Both the position numbers and the translations under genes were made by a program. Below are positions 10,161 to 22,418 of a stretch of DNA of 64,000 bases, in pieces. The notes beneath the pieces are model-generated. The model was given only the letters and a program-made list of their open reading frames with translations, searched no databases and was not told the DNA's origin. Each line of letters starts with the position of its first letter. Position 1 is the first letter of the stretch. Source of the DNA: Spongilla lacustris (Eukaryota; Porifera; Demospongiae; Spongillida; Spongillidae); assembly GCA_949361645.1 (NCBI GenBank), contig OX442431.1, positions 6,415,160-6,479,159 of the forward strand, written 5' to 3'.

Positions 10161-10653
10161 GCATGCTGCACACTCTCACTTAAATGCACAACGTGCACAT
10201 GTACTGGTATGGTGATTAGTGATGTGTATATGCCTATAATGCTCCCCCGAGTTTTCTGGACCACTCCATACAGCTCTTTGTTGTAAACAGCCTACCAAAT
10301 GCCTGTTTTGCTGGCTTTTCCCCCAGGACCTTGTTTGTATTGCATAATACATGATCCCACACCTCCAAATGAGCTGCATCAGATGTGAAGGGACTGAATT
10401 TCATGTGGTGTGTATGTGTGGTTGAATCCATGCACAGAGCAATGCTTTGTCCACACATGCATGTAGTGATGAAGGGGACAGTCCTGTAGAGATTAATAGG
10501 TTTTGTAGCATTCATAGATTTTGTAGCCATACTATCAGTGTATATAATCTGCCACATGAAAGGTAACTAAGTTTTGACAGACCAGGTGAATACAATTGCT
10601 AGTAACGACTTAAATCAGTCGACTTAAGTCACAATACCACCGTCAATCTAATA

Positions 10654-11287
10654 CCGCGTTTACACGACGATGGTACGGTACGGAACGGCTCAGCATGGCA
10701 CGGTACGGAACGGTTATCGAGTAACGTTTACACGCGTTTGTGGCTATGTGGTATAGAATGGTCTTTAAAAAGCAATTCCGTAATTAACTACAATAATTGC
10801 CAGAAATAAAAATGGATGCCTTGTTTACAACCTTCCGCGCAATCGAGAAAAGGAGGCATCAGATGCACAAAAGAAGGAGAGCGATTTTTTTCTCGTAACA
10901 TACGCAATATTATGGCAATGGCCATCCAATACACCTCAAATGGCCTCAGTACCGATCTTGTTGTACACCAATTGATTTTTTTCCCCAGTTTTCCAGTTGC
11001 ACTTGCATCGATTCCTCTCCCCAAATCTTTATCACCCGTTTGTTTCGTCCAATCCACCATTTTAATACTATGGAAACCAGTTCTACGCATGCTCAATTGC
11101 TATCATATCCCGATCTACCACAATCGAGCCGTGCCGTGCCGGGTAGCCTGGTTATTGCAACCGTGCTGGCTCGGCACGGTACGGCACGGTTTTGACAGGG
11201 TTTACACGTCAAATTTTTACCGAACCGTACCGTGCCGAGCCGTAGCGTATCGTGCTGGCACGGAAAAATTGTGTCGTGTAAACGGGG
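10654..11287. mobile_element. TA-flanked MITE with GTTTACACGAC termini
   Basis: The left end CCGCGTTTACACGAC is inverted at the right end (GTCGTGTAAACGGGG), each flanked by TA. Subterminal regions carry GGTACGG and GGCACGG words in both orientations. The 634-bp element has no transposase. Frames inside it are short and overlap both strands, so I call none. Confidence 0.7.
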
Positions 11288-11299
11288 TATATGATTAAG

Positions 11300-14200
11300 G
11301 TACTATACATATGTACTTTATGAGGTCAACATATGTACTTCTTCATGCACATGCAAATAATTAATGGTGTCCTTACTGGCATGCATGCAGGCACATCAGT
11401 TTTACTATCTAGGTGTAAACACTGCAATGTTCAGAATTGTGCAAGCTAAAGGTTCGTTTACAAATGTAACATTGCTGTTGATGTTTGTGATATTCCTGAT
11501 GATTTATTCAGAAGGTAGTAGAATGAGTCACATAGTATTGTACTAATAGATAGCTGTTTGTATGCAGCGAATGCACTGTTTGAGATTGGAAATAGCAAGA
11601 TGCCATCACTAATAGAAACAACATAAGAGCTTTACTGCTAAACTATTATTGTACCATTAAATTTAAAGTAGCTATGGCTATGGATCAATTCATAGAGAGA
11701 TTTAAAACATTACATGTGCATTGTTCTGTCACACTTCACCGACAACAGATTGAAACGCTATTTTGTTTATTATTATATATCTTTGTCTTCACATTCCATT
11801 TTACGTTTCTTCATAGGGATGGATGCAATCCTTGCTATGGAATTTGACAAGGTGCCATTCATATCATTCCCAACAGCCGGCTTCAACTTGTGAAATGGAA
11901 CTGAGGCAAGGATATGTTATAGGAAACAATGGATTTGATTTTAAGAGTGCATTTCATTTGTTATTGAGTATGTTATTTTCTGCATTTTAACACTGTTCAT
12001 TGATAGGCCGGCATCATGATTATCATAATTGTAAAAGCATAGATATACTGTAAAACAATCTCTTGTTGTAAATCTACCACATCAGTATAGTTAGTGAAAT
12101 TGTTTTAAGCTAATCTATCATTTTTGGAACCAATGAGCCGGAATTGCAATTAGGCAGAAATTTGTTTTCAATGATGCCATGGAGAAAGCAAACAGAATCG
12201 AAGTAGCTTTATTGTATTGTGCTGTACTGTATGAGGTCATGACACATACGTACTTAATCATGCACAAGCAAGGTATCCTTACTGGCATGCATGCAGTTTT
12301 GCTGTCTAGGTGTATACATTGCCAATGTAAATTGTGCAAGGATGTTGCGACCATCCTGTTCTTGCTGAAGTGGTGTACATCAGGTTCTAATACAAACATC
12401 GCTGTTGATGTTTGTGCTATTCCTGATAATATAAGTGAGATTGTACAGAAGGTAGTAGAAAAATGTGTCACATTGTATTGTACATGAAGTAGCTAAATCT
12501 TTACTTAACCTGCACATGCATAAATAGATAATGGTTGCAAGAAATGATAGAGAGTTGTTTGGTGCTGATTATGCAGCAAATGCAAATAGCATAATGTCAA
12601 TTGGCAATCACTAATACATTAGAACATTACTTCAGGACAATTAAAGTTAAGCTTGAGCCTACTGTACAACTCAGACAGCACAGCTGATTTTGTTTTGCCC
12701 GATGCTATGGCAAGACGGGAGGCAAGCATTTGAAATGAATTAATGGCTTCTTTTCCCCAAGCACCATACGACTCTGCAACCAGAGGTATACAACACCACC
12801 CCAAGGCATTGCATTTGAGGTCATTTTCTGTGTGTTTACGCTCTTCAGTGGACAACGCAGCTGCCACAGCTGACAATCCCGCTACTGATACAGTTTTAGG
12901 ATTTAGCGGTGATGTCACTGAAATATCAAAGGCAGCTGGTTTACCAAGGGCCCAATTGGGTAGCAAAATGTCTGCGGGGCGTGAGTGGTCATGGTCTGAA
13001 GTACGGTTGCAGCCCGTCTCCACCATCACACTCAAGTGGGCTCTACGGCAAGTCTCCACCAACACATTGCACAGATGGTTGTGACAGATGACCACGTCTC
13101 CTTTTTTGCATGTCGTGGCGTGGTGACCAAGGGGATCTAATGCACTGTTTGGGCATAGGGCACACTGGGAACCAATAGAGGTGTCTAAACCGAGCCACCA
13201 CTTGACAGCTACCTGGAATACTGAAGGCTCAAGATGAAGGCCGAGACCTTCAGAAGGGACTACAGACAGCCAAGAAGCAGCATGCGAGGATGAGACTGAC
13301 AACAGACAAGCCTTATCAGCAACAGAAGAAGCAATCAGGATGCTATTGAACTGATATATTATCAATCTTGCTTGAAAGTTGCTTTTGATGGACTGGAGAT
13401 AAAACTAAACCATCAGTCTGAATTGCATCAGAAGGAGATATGGATGCATTAAATGTCTATGGAGCCATAGCCAGAGGAGTATAGAGATGCAATGAATGCT
13501 GCAGGTGAGTGGCAGGACAGAGACCTCATGCCCAACCCTCCACTGCTTAGGCTTAGCTGGGCTTGCTGCCAGGCAACATCAGTTGTATCAACTGCAGTGC
13601 ATGATGAAAAACATCTACGAACATCTTCATCAACAAGCTCAAGAGAAGCCATAACAAGTGAAGGAGGAGTGGCACAGGCTAGATGTGCAAGCCGAAAGAA
13701 CCCGCCACACATACGCAAGAGTGTTAAAGCAACCTGAGGGTCCACTGCACCAACTTCCTCAAGTCTTTCAAGCAGGGGTCTTGCCTCTCAAAGGCTGAGC
13801 AAAAATCTTTGTCACCTATTGGAATTCCCAAGATCTCAATTTTGGGATTGCAAGACTGTTTCATGTCAGATGGGAAAGATCTCAGATCACTTTGGCTGAA
13901 GAGCTCACATTCACAAAGAGGCCAAGTGATGGACCAATACCATTGATCAATGCCAGTGCCCTATGTGGGACCAGCCAACACTCCATCATCATGATACCAG
14001 GCATCGAACTGAAGATGTGAACAAACCTCATCTTTAGTGATAGCAGAAATTAGTAAGTTCAAGACCAGGTCAAAAAAAAGAGGTCCTAGTAGATCCCCTT
14101 GCTGAACTCCAGATTCAGACTGCAGATGACCCATTGTGCGCCATAACAAAGGATGTTGCCCATAGCACCAACAGGCCCAAGGGAGTAACTCTGGAAAGTG

Positions 14201-16230
14201 ATTTTTAACTTCGATCAAGAGAGCTTGACGTGACACCAAATTAAATGCATTCTTCAGATCTACCTTAAGAACAACAAATTCAGTGTCATACCAATGCTCC
14301 TCAACACATCTCCTCAGCCCATGAGCAATTTTCTCTGTGCCAAAAGGGCATGCCACACCAAATTGATGTGGATGAAAAAACTCTGCTGCCTTGCATTTCA
14401 CTGCAGCACACAGACACTTTCCTGTCAGGTGGCAGAGGGTTTCTCCAACAGCAATGGGCCGAACATCCAGGGGGCAATCAGGCTTAGATTTATTCAATGC
14501 AGTCAGGTTTCCACCAGCGAGGATGACAGACAGTTGAGATGGGGCTCTTCCTGACGCAAGAAGATGAACAACTGCCTTGAGAGAAGACAGAACTGCCGTC
14601 TGAAAAGGAGAGTTTGCTGTATCAATAAGATGCTGGACACGGAGACCAGTAGGCCCAGCAGCAGTGAGTTTAGGAAATGATCTCAAAATTGCCATTATGT
14701 TAACACTAACATCAAGTTCAGGTGCAGTAGGTGTGATAGGATGTTCACACTTGGGGTGCTATGTAAATAGTAACTTCCATGTCTCTTGAGAATTTGTTGC
14801 AACACCTGATGAAACTAATGCCTGACATGCCTTGCCATAAAGACCATCTTGGGCAAGGGAGATGCTGAGATCACCTGTTGTTTTGAAGAGCTGTCCTTGG
14901 CATGATACAATTGGTTGAATGGTAAAGCACGGGCCGTTGCCATCCTCCACAATTCACTGAAGCTATCCTTTAACCAAAGGTCACAAAGAGCCTCAATGGG
15001 GACTGGTTTATTATGACGGCCTCCTCGCTTAGCACTTGGAAGGATGCACTTTGGAAGCATTAAAAGCTTCAATCAGGAATTTAAGGAGTTCTCAGAAACA
15101 ACCCTCTGTAAGGATGAAGAGAGAGCTCTTGCGAAGGCATGCTTAGCACGGTTAGGAATAAATCGTATGGTGGCACATTTGAGGCTGAAAACGTCCTCTA
15201 GGGCAGCACTGGAGTTTAAATTTTAGGACTGGCTACCAGGGGAGGCTAATACATATGATGTAGATTATATACATTTCAGACTGTGCGAGGACTGACGGGA
15301 CAAGGTAACCAACTCTGAACAATGATGGCATATATAAAGACGTTTTCAACCAGGTGTTAGGGACATCACCAGGAAAAATCCCTTTGGCATGACTGGTCAT
15401 ATGGGAGTGCCACATGGATGGAGCAATATGTTCCTTACACCCTTGTACTGCACATGGTTTCCCTTCCGACAGCAATCCTCTCCAGATGGCTCCCATCTTA
15501 AAATTTAATTAACTGTAGCTATAGTGTGTTGTGTGTATTACGCATTATTCATGTATCGTAAATATGATTGTAAATAGTATATGTTTTATTTGATATATTT
15601 CTATGCATACCATTATGTTATATAAAGTTAAAGTAGTTATGGATCAATTCATAGAGGGATTAAAAACATTATTTGTGCATTGTTCTGCCATACTTTACCC
15701 ACAACAGATTGAAATGATATTTTGTTTATGTATCAAAGTATGTAGAGGTTAGTCCCATCTTGTATAGGAATTCATTTTTTTGTCTTCTTGACGTGAAATT
15801 GATTTCCAATGAGATTTAGAAGAGCAAGCTATCAGTTTTTAAATGAGGCAAACGGTATGTCTTGTCAAGGTACATGCATACGTGTTACCAAAATTATCTT
15901 CCAGATGGAAAATTGCCACATGGGCGTTTGACCCAGTCCATTTTAATGACCCCACTGCAAGATTCCCAACAGCTGAAACTTGCAAAATGGAAATGAGGGG
16001 ATGATATGGTGGAAGCAGTTATAGGAAACGATGGATTTGGAATGTTATAAATTTCACGTGTGCCTTTGAATTGATGAGTGGGTTATTCTCTGCATTTGTT
16101 TACTAGCTCTGTTCATTAATAGGCATCATGTTCATTATAATTATAGAAGCATAGATATAAGCTCTTGTTTTAATCTACCAGGAGCTACAAAGCATGCGAG
16201 CTAAACAATCTCATTTATTAATTTACAAAA
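11300..16230. repeat. Degenerate tandem duplication interrupted by a retrotransposon
   Basis: Segments in 11,300-12,060 recur in 12,200-16,160. Examples are TTACTGGCATGCATGCAG.. (about 11,370 and 12,270), GGATCAATTCATAGAG.. (11,682 and 15,640) and TTCCCAACAGC.. (11,868 and 15,962). The second copy was split by the RLE retrotransposon fragment. Neither copy has a supported gene. Confidence 0.65.
12605..15510 (-). pseudogene. Decayed non-LTR retrotransposon, RT plus RLE endonuclease
   Basis: Pieces in different minus-strand frames line up with the better copy at 35.4-39.2 kb. They are a C2H2-like finger (15,496-15,233), an N-terminal segment (15,072-14,759), RT (14,695-13,961), a connector (13,745-13,449) and endonuclease (13,365-12,619). 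RT shows motif A KVDLKNAFNLVSR, motif B SGVQQGDLLGP and motif C WYHDDG, where His replaces the usual residue before DD. The C-terminal part keeps CALCPNSALDPLGHHATTC and RPADILLPN..KPAAFDI. Several frameshifts make it inactive. It lies in the second copy of the duplicated stretch and is therefore younger than that duplication. Confidence 0.8.
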
Positions 16231-16507
16231 ACGAACAACCAACTGAGATTACATTTACTCCAATCACTAGTAATGAGATAAAAGGATATCTTCAAGTGTT
16301 CAACATGACTGATTAAATCTCCTCAATTCCAGTTATTAGTGCCTGCAATATTTCAGCAAAGGCTGCAGCACTGGCCTTCAACAAGGAATCCATCTAGGTT
16401 CTGGTTCTTAAAGACTTTCATGATTCCAAATTATTGTTTGACCTGAATAACAAAGATATCAAAGAGCTCTCAATGGTACCTTATGCACACTTCTAGCTCC
16501 TTGCACA

Positions 16508-16555
<48 letters not shown>

Positions 16556-16562
16556 CACACAC
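16508..16562. repeat. (CA)n microsatellite
   Basis: A CA run within the right inverted arm, the mirror of the (TG)n tract at 2,727-2,792. Confidence 0.9.
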
Positions 16563-16844
16563 CAACACACATGCATGCACGCACACAGAGGCTGGGTACA
16601 TCAACATGTACCATTTAATATTTTTTTAAAGGTGCAGATGCATGTACAAAGAGATCAACATAGATCAGTTGGATTGCTCTACAGATGAGAGGTAAAAACT
16701 ATCAATACCACACCTTATAAATAAACACACCCAAGACAACACTGCACACACTTCACAGACGTACACGCACATGCATATGCAAAGAGATTGTGATAACCTG
16801 ATCAGTGGACTGAGCGCACACACACACATAAATGTCAGGTATGA

Positions 16845-17197
16845 CTAATAGGTACTGTTGGTTTCCGTTCCGTGGTGCCAGAAGCGTGGCCGGAGACGGA
16901 CGAGTGGTAGGCCTATTCGATAAATCCGGCTGTACCCGTCACCTAACCCGATGAGATCCTTCAATATCAATGGTAGCTGCGAGAAATAAAGCCCGGAATC
17001 AGCTGAATGAGATGCACACAGCTGGATTGGAAATATAAAAAAAACTTACAAAGTAGGCCTTTGACCATAGGTCACTGACTTGCTCTTGGTCTGTAGACCT
17101 TCGATAGTGCGCTACATATGATATTTTAAAGAAAGCTTGCTCAAAATCCCACGCCTCAAAAGCATCTCTATTATTTAAATGGTCAGGCTCCAAAGTT
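16845..17197 (-). CDS. Unrecognised exon pair, right arm (17197..17050, 16976..16845)
   Basis: This is the mirror copy of the exon pair at 969-1285. The acceptor (TTTACAG) and donor (GTAAGT) are preserved. The second exon reads through to a later stop at 16,845-16,847 because small indels shifted the frame relative to the left copy; it ends ..RFWHHGTETNSTY. Exon 1 has one visible amino-acid change, a Cys in the left copy becoming Trp here. Preserved splicing and open frame in both arms suggest coding origin. No function can be assigned. Confidence 0.4.
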
Positions 17198-17374
17198 CTG
17201 TAAATTCAATAAGAAACTGGATCCGGCCGCGGGTTTGGGTGGTATTAGCATATTGTGATTAGCTCGACTGCAATGCGCTAGCTGGACAATCGATCCGATG
17301 ACCGCAATGGATCGATTTGGTCGTCATGATTGTTGCGGTGAGGAAGAAATAATTTTGTCCAGTTTGGCGTTCCA

Positions 17375-17594
17375 TAGTTGACCGCCGACCGTGACCGCCA
17401 AACTCGAAATTTGACGGTTTTGGCGGTCAGAAATGGCCGTGACCGTGTCGGCAAGGCTGCAGACGGTTGGCCGTGGCCGTGACCGGGAAGGATTGATGCC
17501 GGCCATTGCTGGCCGTGACCGTGACCATCAGGGGTCTAATCCGGTCAGCCGTCCGTCCGGGACTTGTTCCAATTAGTCAGCCGCGGCAACACTG
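17375..17594. repeat. Right subterminal repeat cluster of hAT element
   Basis: Repeats of GACCGTGACC, GGCCGTGACCG and GGCGGTCA fill the last 220 bp before the right terminus and mirror the left cluster. The density of GACCGT words is much higher than in flanking DNA. Confidence 0.6.
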
Positions 17595-17602
17595 ACTGTA
17601 TG
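17595..17602. repeat. Right target-site duplication of hAT composite
   Basis: ACTGTATG follows the right terminus (..CCGCGGCAACACTG) and matches 33-40 exactly. Confidence 0.85.
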
Positions 17603-18300
17603 CTGGTCTAACACACATACGTACATTAATATTGTGATGTGCCTGTAGACGAAAGTTATTGCACAACCTTACGCAAGTTATTGGCAAACACATGCACTCA
17701 GAAATGCTGATCGTAACACACAACTGCAATATAGACTCACACTCAGTGGCACTTATATAAAGAAGGATAGTTCTAAAGATCACTTCCAAATGACAGCACA
17801 AGATACAACCACCTTTCAAACTCATCTACACATGTATAACCACTTCTTACAACTCTTAAACACATTGAAACACACCCAAATATACTTGGTGTGCATCCAC
17901 CATATCTATTGAACCTCATATCGTTGGAGCTAAAATTATAGCCACCAAATTGGCAACATAAAAAGTTAACCCGGTAATTTTACAGATAACAAGTTTTGGA
18001 ACCATGCACATCTCAAGTTTGAATCAGGTATATTTGAGTCCATTTTATGTCTGTACAATTCTTATATCATTGCAATGCCCCAATTTGCTCACCGATGAAT
18101 TTTTGTAGTAACAAAAGTATCCAGGATAAATGGCTAAATATCTTGGCTTCCATGCTCTTCCATTGTCATTTAGTTTGTACAAAAATCCTTTCTTACCTCT
18201 AAAAACTTGAGCATCAGTCCCTGAAAGAAAAGAAATACACCTACATGCTTGTATGCAACAGGAAAATAATTTCCATGTGGTGCTGTGGTGTATATTAACT
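17603..18300. other. No supported gene
   Basis: Sequence just outside the hAT element. It is AT-rich with no exon-like frame that I can support. Confidence 0.5.
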
Positions 18301-18303
18301 CAC

Positions 18304-18474
18304 TTCCAGTAGCAACAATTTGAGCTGAGTCACCAAGAGGTGGATTTTCAGCTGCAAGTGAAGGCTCGTATGCAGGTATGGTGATCATCATGGTGTTATT
18401 GTTGCTTCGGGTTTTAGATTCCGCAATGATACTATAAGAGCACATGTCATCGGAGCTTTCTTCATCAAAAGCTC
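18304..18474 (-). CDS. Possible isolated internal exon
   Basis: A 171-bp open segment on the minus strand lies between a TTCAG acceptor and a GGAA|GTGAGT donor. It encodes AFDEESSDDMCSYSIIAES.. to ..LGDSAQIVATG. The composition is acidic and Ser/Thr-rich, like a cytoplasmic tail or linker, and no domain is recognisable. Both borders are phase 1-compatible. The neighbouring exons were not found; they may lie across the minisatellite region. Confidence 0.3.
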
Positions 18475-18656
18475 CTGAATTGCCGCATCCAGTTATGGAA
18501 AACATAGACAAACTATGCATGTATGTCTGATATTGCACAGGACATTGTACATGTACTACATGTGTAGACGACATGAGTTACCCACACTTGTGTACTAGCC
18601 ATGCTGGCTAAAAAGCAAGGAGCCTCCCCTTTTTCAAGTGGTTTGTGAGAGAGGGG

Positions 18657-18858
<202 letters not shown>

Positions 18859-19585
18859 AGGAGGGTGGGAGAGCAAGCCATGAACCTGTCAAATACTGCC
18901 CTACCTATGCATATAGGCTGATGCAGGCATTGATCATTTCTTTGTTGCCTCCTGTCGATCTGCTATCCTCCATTAAAATATGATGCCATGGGGGCAGCCA
19001 TTTTTCTCAATTTCTAGAAGATGCGGTCATTTCCAAATGAATTGATGTGTGATACAGATAGAGGTTAATTTTCAATTGCAAGCCAGTTGTCATTGTCTGA
19101 AGTCCTAGTAACCCAGCCGACCTCATACAGCTATCAGGCTGTTCCTTGGTCACGCACTTGCTACATACAGCCTTAAACACTGTCTACCATCATATCAGAT
19201 GTGCTGCCGAGAAAGCAAGCAAAGTTCAATTATGTCATTTTTCCATTTCTTACAGAGGATGTGGATAACAACAAGGGGTCCATTCAGTGCAGGCCTTAGC
19301 CCAGATCAAAGCTAGTTGACATATAATGAGAAATAGAATTTCAAAGTAGTGACGCAAACATCCCTGCCCCCCCCATGTTGCTGATGATGCACCTGCACCA
19401 ATGAATAGGAGCTGATGGTACTTTGCTTGCTTCCGACCAATGGGTGCAGTGAACCCTATGTTGGCTGCTATGAGCCCCTTTGCCAAAATGGTGTGTTTTC
19501 ACATGCACTGCACACTGAATACTTCCATTAATTATCATGTTTTTTTCCCATTTCAGCACAATTAAAACAAGCTGGTTGCAGCCAC

Positions 19586-19742
19586 TGCCAAATCCTCTCC
19601 TTTCTTCCTCCTCCCCTCCCCTTCCTTTCTTCCTCCTCCCCTCCCCTTCCTTTCTTCCTCCTCCCCTCCCCTTCCTTTCTTCCTCCTCCCCTCCCCTTCC
19701 TTTCTTCCTCCTCCCCTCCTTCTTTTCTTCCTCATCCTCTCT
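19586..19742. repeat. 26-bp pyrimidine minisatellite
   Basis: About six copies of a CTTTCTTCCTCCTCCCCTCC-type unit. The plus strand is almost entirely pyrimidine, a composition that can form triplex DNA. Confidence 0.85.
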
Positions 19743-19825
19743 CCTTCAGTCACTTGCCCCTCACCACAGTTCATACGACTATGCTGTATATCTGCCCTTT
19801 CTTATCGCCCTCCCATGCATACGTA

Positions 19826-20034
19826 CCCCTCACCCACCCACATGCACAACTACCCCTCACCCACCCACATGCACACCTACCCCTCACCCACCCACATGCA
19901 CACCTACCCCTCACCCACCCACATGCACAACTACCCCTCACCCACCCACATGCACACCTACCCATCACCCACCCACATGCACACCTACCCCTCACCCACC
20001 CACATGCACACTTACCCCTCACCCACCCACATGA
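19826..20034. repeat. 27-bp C-rich minisatellite
   Basis: About eight copies of CCTCACCCACCCACATGCAC plus ACCTACC, with A/C/T variants at one or two positions. Confidence 0.9.
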
Positions 20035-20082
20035 ATGTGCACACTCCTTCCCTATTTAAGGTCTGCAAAGCAAGCGTGTGTA

Positions 20083-20745
20083 GGTGGGAAGAAGGGGGAG
20101 AGTGTAAGTGGGGAGAAGGGAGAGGGTGTAGGTGGGAAGAAGGGGGAGAGTGTAAGTGGGGAGAAGGGGGAGGGTGTAGGTGGGGAGAAGGGAGGGTGTT
20201 GGTGGGGAGATGGGGGAGGGTGTAGGTGGGGAAAAGGGGGAGGGTGTAGGTGGGGAGATGGGGGAGGGTATAGGTGGGGAGAAGGGGGAGGGTGTAGGTG
20301 GGGAGAAGGGGAGGGTGTAAGTGGGAAGAAGGGAGAGGGTGTAGGTGGGGAGAAGGGGGAGGGTGTAGGTGGGGAGATGGGGAGGGTGTTGATGGGGAGA
20401 AGGGGGAGGGTGTAGGTGGGGAGAAGAGGGAGGGTGTAGGTGGGGGGAAGGGGGAGGGTGTAAGTGGAGAGAAGGGGGAGGGTGTAGGTGGGGAGAAGGG
20501 GGAGGGTGTAGGTGGGGAGAAGGGGGAGGGTGTAGGTGGGGAGATGGGGAGGGTGTTGATGGGGAGAAGGGGGAGGGTGTAGGTGGGGAGAAGGGGGAGG
20601 GTGTAGGTGGGGAGAAGGGGGAGGGTGTAAGTGGAGAGAAGGGGGAGGGTGTAGGTGGGGAGAAGGGGGAGGATGTAGGTGGGGAGAAGGGGGAGGGTGT
20701 AGGTGGCAAGAAGGGGGAGGGAGTAGGTGGGGAGATGAGGGTGTG
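20083..20745. repeat. 24-bp G-rich minisatellite
   Basis: Over 25 copies of a unit like GGTGGGGAGAAGGGGGAGGG plus TGTA. Each unit holds four G-tracts. The run begins right after the C-rich minisatellite, so the G-rich strand switches at about 20,050. Confidence 0.92.
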
Positions 20746-21026
20746 GTTGGAGTGATGATGTGGAGTGATAAAATAAAATAGTTCTAGATGACAAGTGATG
20801 GTCACACTCCTTCCCATCGAAATGATTTAAAAACCCATTGCATCAGCACAACAGTACTTTGTTTTCTTGTCCAGTCATGTTAAACATGTGTTTGCTTGTA
20901 TCAATCACCCCAACACAAGACAAAGACCTTGAACCTGCCAGCTGTTAAGGCATAGTAAAGGAATACTATTAATAACCAATGTTGCTCATACATGGATGGC
21001 ATGATTACCTTACACGCTCATAAATA

Positions 21027-21049
21027 CCCCCCCCCCCCCCCCCCCCCCC
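21027..21049. repeat. Poly-C tract (23)
   Basis: An uninterrupted homopolymer of 23 C, the first of four long G/C homopolymers between 21 and 31 kb. Confidence 0.85.
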
Positions 21050-21167
21050 GGTGATAAGCAGTCCTCAATGATGCTTAAACAAATGATTCTAGTACTGTAA
21101 CGTAAAAGATTTTAGTAGCATAAGGATTTTTGAAGTGCTTAGGGTGAAAACAGCCAGAAGATCGTTA

Positions 21168-21343
21168 CTACCAAAGTCATGACTACCAAGGTCATGACTA
21201 CCAAGGTCATGACTACCAAGATCGTGACTACCAAGGTCGTGACTACCAAGGTCATGACTACCAAGGTCAAGGTCATGACTAACAAGGTCATGACTAACAA
21301 GGTCGTGACTACCAAGGTCATGACTACCAAGGTCGTGACTGCC
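21168..21343. repeat. 15-bp minisatellite
   Basis: About eleven copies of GACTACCAAGGTCAT with C/G/A variants. The ACC/AAC and AT/GT choices alternate between neighbouring copies. Confidence 0.92.
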
Positions 21344-22053
21344 ACCCAACTTTCCACCCGGAGCATGAATCCGGTGTCCAATTACACCCCCTGTGCCGTC
21401 CAGACACTCTCCATTGCACCAAACGGGCGCACAAACAAAAATTGAGCTGCCTCATCCCCAGTCCCCTTCAGGGACGAGGCACCTTTGGTGCTGTACTGCA
21501 CGCGAAGCGTGCTATGCAAAAGTGTCTATTGGCTGGAATGCTCTGGCCAGGATGTTGATATGGCTCATGCAATGGTAAGGTTTAAATGCCCATGCAGGCC
21601 TGAAGTTACCTTGGACTTGTGTTGGAAAGAACCATTGGCAGGCGAGATGCCAAACGTGAATTGTGTTTAGAGCCTCTCAACTCCAGTTACCATAGGCTTC
21701 CATGGCATTAAGAACAGATGCTTTGCACTTCCAGTCATTTGCCACTTGCTTGTAGGACTACACGTTATTGTATGTGTGTGAGCAGGTGAGAGTGAGTGTG
21801 CCTGCCTTGATGCATTGCTGGCATAATTATGGTTATCAGCAGCGAATAAAGCTAGGTTGAATATGACACAAATATCTTTGCAACAGATGGTGCTCTGCTA
21901 TGCAGTTGTGTACTGCATGCATAACCATAACAGTTATGATAAACACAGTGGAATGCAATGGAATGCCCAACAACACTGCCCCCATCCCTGCCTCCCACAC
22001 CCAATCAATCCCATCATGCACTGTGATCATTTGTAAATAACTGTGAGCTAGCT

Positions 22054-22418
22054 GCTATGGTGATGCCCCACTAGTTGCTATGGTGATGCCCACTAGCTGC
22101 TAGGGTGATGCCCCACTAGCTGCTATGGTGATGCCCCACTAGCTGCTATGGTGATGCCACTAGTTGCTATGGTGATGCCCCACTAGCTGCTATGGTGATG
22201 CCCCACTAGCTGCTATGGTGATGCCCCACTAGCTGCTATGGTGATGCCCCACTAGCTGCTATGGTGATGCCCCACTAGCTGCTATGGTGATGCCCACTAG
22301 CTGCTATGGTGATGCCCCACTAGCTGCTATGGTGATGCCCCACTAGCTGCTATGGTGATGCCCCACTAGCTGCTATGGTGATGCCCCACTAGTTGCTATG
22401 GTGATGCCCCACTAGCTG
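22054..22418. repeat. 23-bp minisatellite
   Basis: About sixteen copies of GCTGCTATGGTGATGCCCCA plus CTA, with a few shortened (GCCCA, GCCA) or TTGC variants. Confidence 0.92.

Larger units (their letters stand above)
4863..10648. mobile_element. Fold-back / long-TIR DNA element, TA-flanked, split by gypsy insertion
   Basis: GATTGACGGTGGTATTGTGA at 4,863 is mirrored at 10,648. The two arms match for about 300 bp (4,863-5,185 against 10,345-10,648). Both ends are flanked by TA (4,861-4,862 and 10,649-10,650), which suggests a TA-targeting superfamily such as Tc1/mariner or a related MITE. Without the Ty3/gypsy insertion the element would be about 1.4 kb and non-coding. No transposase is seen. 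Confidence 0.65.
16345..17383. repeat. Right arm of large inverted repeat
   Basis: This is the reverse complement of 785-2,955, without the middle 1.1 kb. It retains the duplicated exon pair, a (CA)n tract that mirrors the (TG)n tract of the left arm, and the 80-bp module found at 2,872-2,955. Confidence 0.8.
41..17594. mobile_element. Composite hAT-type DNA transposon with nested insertions
   Basis: The outer ends are an inverted pair: CAGTGTTGCCGCGG at 41-54 and its reverse complement ending at 17,594. Each is flanked by the same 8-bp direct repeat, ACTGTATG (33-40 and 17,595-17,602). Ends starting CAG with 8-bp target duplications are the hallmark of hAT elements. A hAT transposase C-terminal remnant lies just inside the left end (540-671). 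The 17.55 kb length is explained by internal duplication and nested elements: a fold-back, a Ty3/gypsy element, a MITE and an RLE retrotransposon. No full transposase is visible, so movement of the whole unit would have needed enzyme from elsewhere. An alternative is that the visible ends belong to a smaller hAT element that grew after insertion by nesting, which is more likely than transposition at the present size. Confidence 0.8.

Noticed and set aside
10816..11298. 160-codon frame in the MITE
   Set aside because: It overlaps the inverted ends and another frame on the opposite strand, and has no recognisable content.
19537..20817. Long Pro/Ser/His-rich and Gly-rich frames on both strands
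   Set aside because: They follow minisatellite period and exist in several frames at once, so they are repeat artefacts.
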